From: CAYLZW01 sp964388085
Lineage (GTDB): Bacteria; Myxococcota; UBA727; CAYLZW01
Assembly: GCA_964388085.1 (NCBI GenBank)
Contig: CAYLZW010000302.1
Location: forward strand, 1 to 6,809
Length of the DNA stretch: 6,809 nt
Direction: 5' to 3'
Shown: in pieces, positions 6,056-6,809 of the stretch
How positions within the stretch are numbered: the stretch's first letter is position 1
Layout: the number at the start of each line of letters is the position of its first letter
Made by a program: the position numbers and the translations under genes
The notes under the pieces: generated by a model
The model's input: only the letters and a program-made list of their open reading frames with translations
The model's database searches: none
What the model was told of the DNA's origin: nothing

Positions 6056-6809
6056 TCAGGAGCGCAGCGGGACGCCGACGAACAGCGCGTCGGATCCCGC
6101 GACCACGACCTGCGCTCCCGGCGCGAGCCGTGGCGCCTGGTCCATCTGCGTTACGCCCAGCGCGGGTGCCGATGGTCTGCCGTCGCCGCCGATGAGCACG
6201 GGGGCCGTGAACCACCAGACCTCGTCGACGAGCCGGCGCTCGAGCAGCGCGCCGAGCAAGGCAGGGCCGGGCTCGACGAGCAGCGACGTCAGCCCGCGCT
6301 CGTGCAGCACCGAGAGCGCGATCTCGAGGTCCACGCGAGCGCCGCGTCCGCAGCCGACGGTGGCCACGCCGGTCGCCCCAAGCGCCTGCACGCGCGCCTT
6401 CGAGGCCCGCCCGCCGTGAAGCACCATGGCGTTCGTGCCGCCCCTGGGATCGCCCGGCTGCCGGTCGAACAGGCGCGCGGAGGGCGGCACCCGCAGCTTC
6501 CCGTCGATGAGCACGCGGAGAGGGTTGCGTGGCCTCGCGTCGCCCGTCCGTGTCTTGCGCCGAACGGTGAGGCTCGGGTCGTCCGCTAACGCGGTGCCGC
6601 TGCCGACGAGGATGCCGTCCGCGCGATCGCGGAGCGCGTGCACGAGGTCGCGCGACACCTCCCCCGTGATCCAGCGGGACTGCCCCGCCTTCGTCGCCAC
6701 CCGCCCGTCGAGCGAGGCCGCGACCTTCGCGACCACCCAAGGCCGCTCCCGTTTCATGGCGCTCGCGAACGGCGCGATGAGCGCAAGCGCGCGCGCGGCG
6801 ACGGGGCCC
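6056..6809 (-). CDS. ribD: Riboflavin biosynthesis protein RibD, C-terminal reductase part (cut by window edge)
   Basis: Pyrimidine reductase of riboflavin synthesis: NADPH-dependent reduction of 5-amino-6-ribosylamino-uracil phosphate to the ribityl form, in the cytosol. The last 250 residues are visible. Family motifs are AKVAASLDGR (visible residues 27-36), SRWITG (44-49), VGSGTALADDPSLTVR (68-83), the acidic site LLVEPG around Glu179 and the following APVLIGG. An ATG at 6757 would give a stand-alone 233-residue reductase, but it has no Shine-Dalgarno. The 17 open codons before it (GPVAARALALIAPFASA) resemble the link between deaminase and reductase domains in full RibD, so the gene probably continues to the right with a zinc-dependent deaminase domain. 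Odd point: the usual EGG near Glu179 reads EPG. No other rib gene is visible downstream; a possible ribE or ribBA would lie elsewhere. A reductase-only paralogue is the main alternative. Confidence 0.9.
   Translation of the reverse strand, partial: GPVAARALALIAPFASAMKRERPWVVAKVAASLDGRVATKAGQSRWITGEVSRDLVHALRDRADGILVGSGTALADDPSLTVRRKTRTGDARPRNPLRVLIDGKLRVPPSARLFDRQPGDPRGGTNAMVLHGGRASKARVQALGATGVATVGCGRGARVDLEIALSVLHERGLTSLLVEPGPALLGALLERRLVDEVWWFTAPVLIGGDGRPSAPALGVTQMDQAPRLAPGAQVVVAGSDALFVGVPLRS

Noticed and set aside
5877..6740. 287-codon minus-strand frame overlapping ribD
   Set aside because: Arg/Gly-rich out-of-frame translation; the overlapping frame carries the RibD motifs.
6755..6757. 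ATG at 6757 as the true start of ribD
   Set aside because: No Shine-Dalgarno. The frame stays open to the window edge, and the residues before it resemble the domain link of bifunctional RibD.
1..6809. CRISPR array, insertion sequence or phage genes
   Set aside because: No regularly spaced direct repeats, transposase, integrase or terminal inverted repeats seen; the only direct repeats are the coding 21-base and 6-base arrays.

Overview
The window is GC-rich (around 70% by eye), and every supported gene lies on the minus strand. The best guess at source is a myxobacterium-like member of Myxococcota (Polyangia/Sandaracinaceae type). This rests on three neighbouring cysteine-rich lipoproteins with Asp-Ala-Gly and Gly-Glu spacer repeats, a style common in that group, plus a chemosensory CheA. 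No rRNA or other taxonomic marker is present, so this is inference.

Layout in transcription order, right to left. (1) 6809-6056: C-terminal 250 residues of RibD, riboflavin biosynthesis. The frame is open to the window edge and is probably the reductase half of a bifunctional deaminase/reductase. (2) 6055-5863: a 193-base gap with two adjacent nested inverted repeats (6010-5980 and 5978-5934), unidentified. (3) 5862-4480: cysteine-rich lipoprotein C, with Gly-Glu repeats near its N terminus and an acidic Asp-Ala-Gly-Gly repeat tail. A strong hairpin terminator follows at 4451-4417. (4) 4316-2733: cysteine-rich lipoprotein B, with a long Asp/Ala/Gly/Pro linker and six copies of a cysteine module. 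(5) 2669-1545: cysteine-rich lipoprotein A. (6) 1423-1040: a single-domain CheY-like response regulator. (7) 1043 to beyond base 1: CheA histidine kinase, whose TTG start overlaps the regulator's stop codon, giving a translationally coupled pair.

How they may work together: the regulator and CheA form a clear phosphotransfer module, though no receptor, CheW or output gene is visible. The three lipoproteins look like one paralogous family exported to the cell envelope and probably held together by disulfides. Their function is not recognisable from sequence. B and A are 63 bases apart and may be co-transcribed; C is separated from B by the terminator. A link between the lipoproteins and the chemosensory pair rests only on adjacency. 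The most original material is the repeated cysteine module shared by the three lipoproteins and the structured gap after ribD. Nothing here proves a new system.
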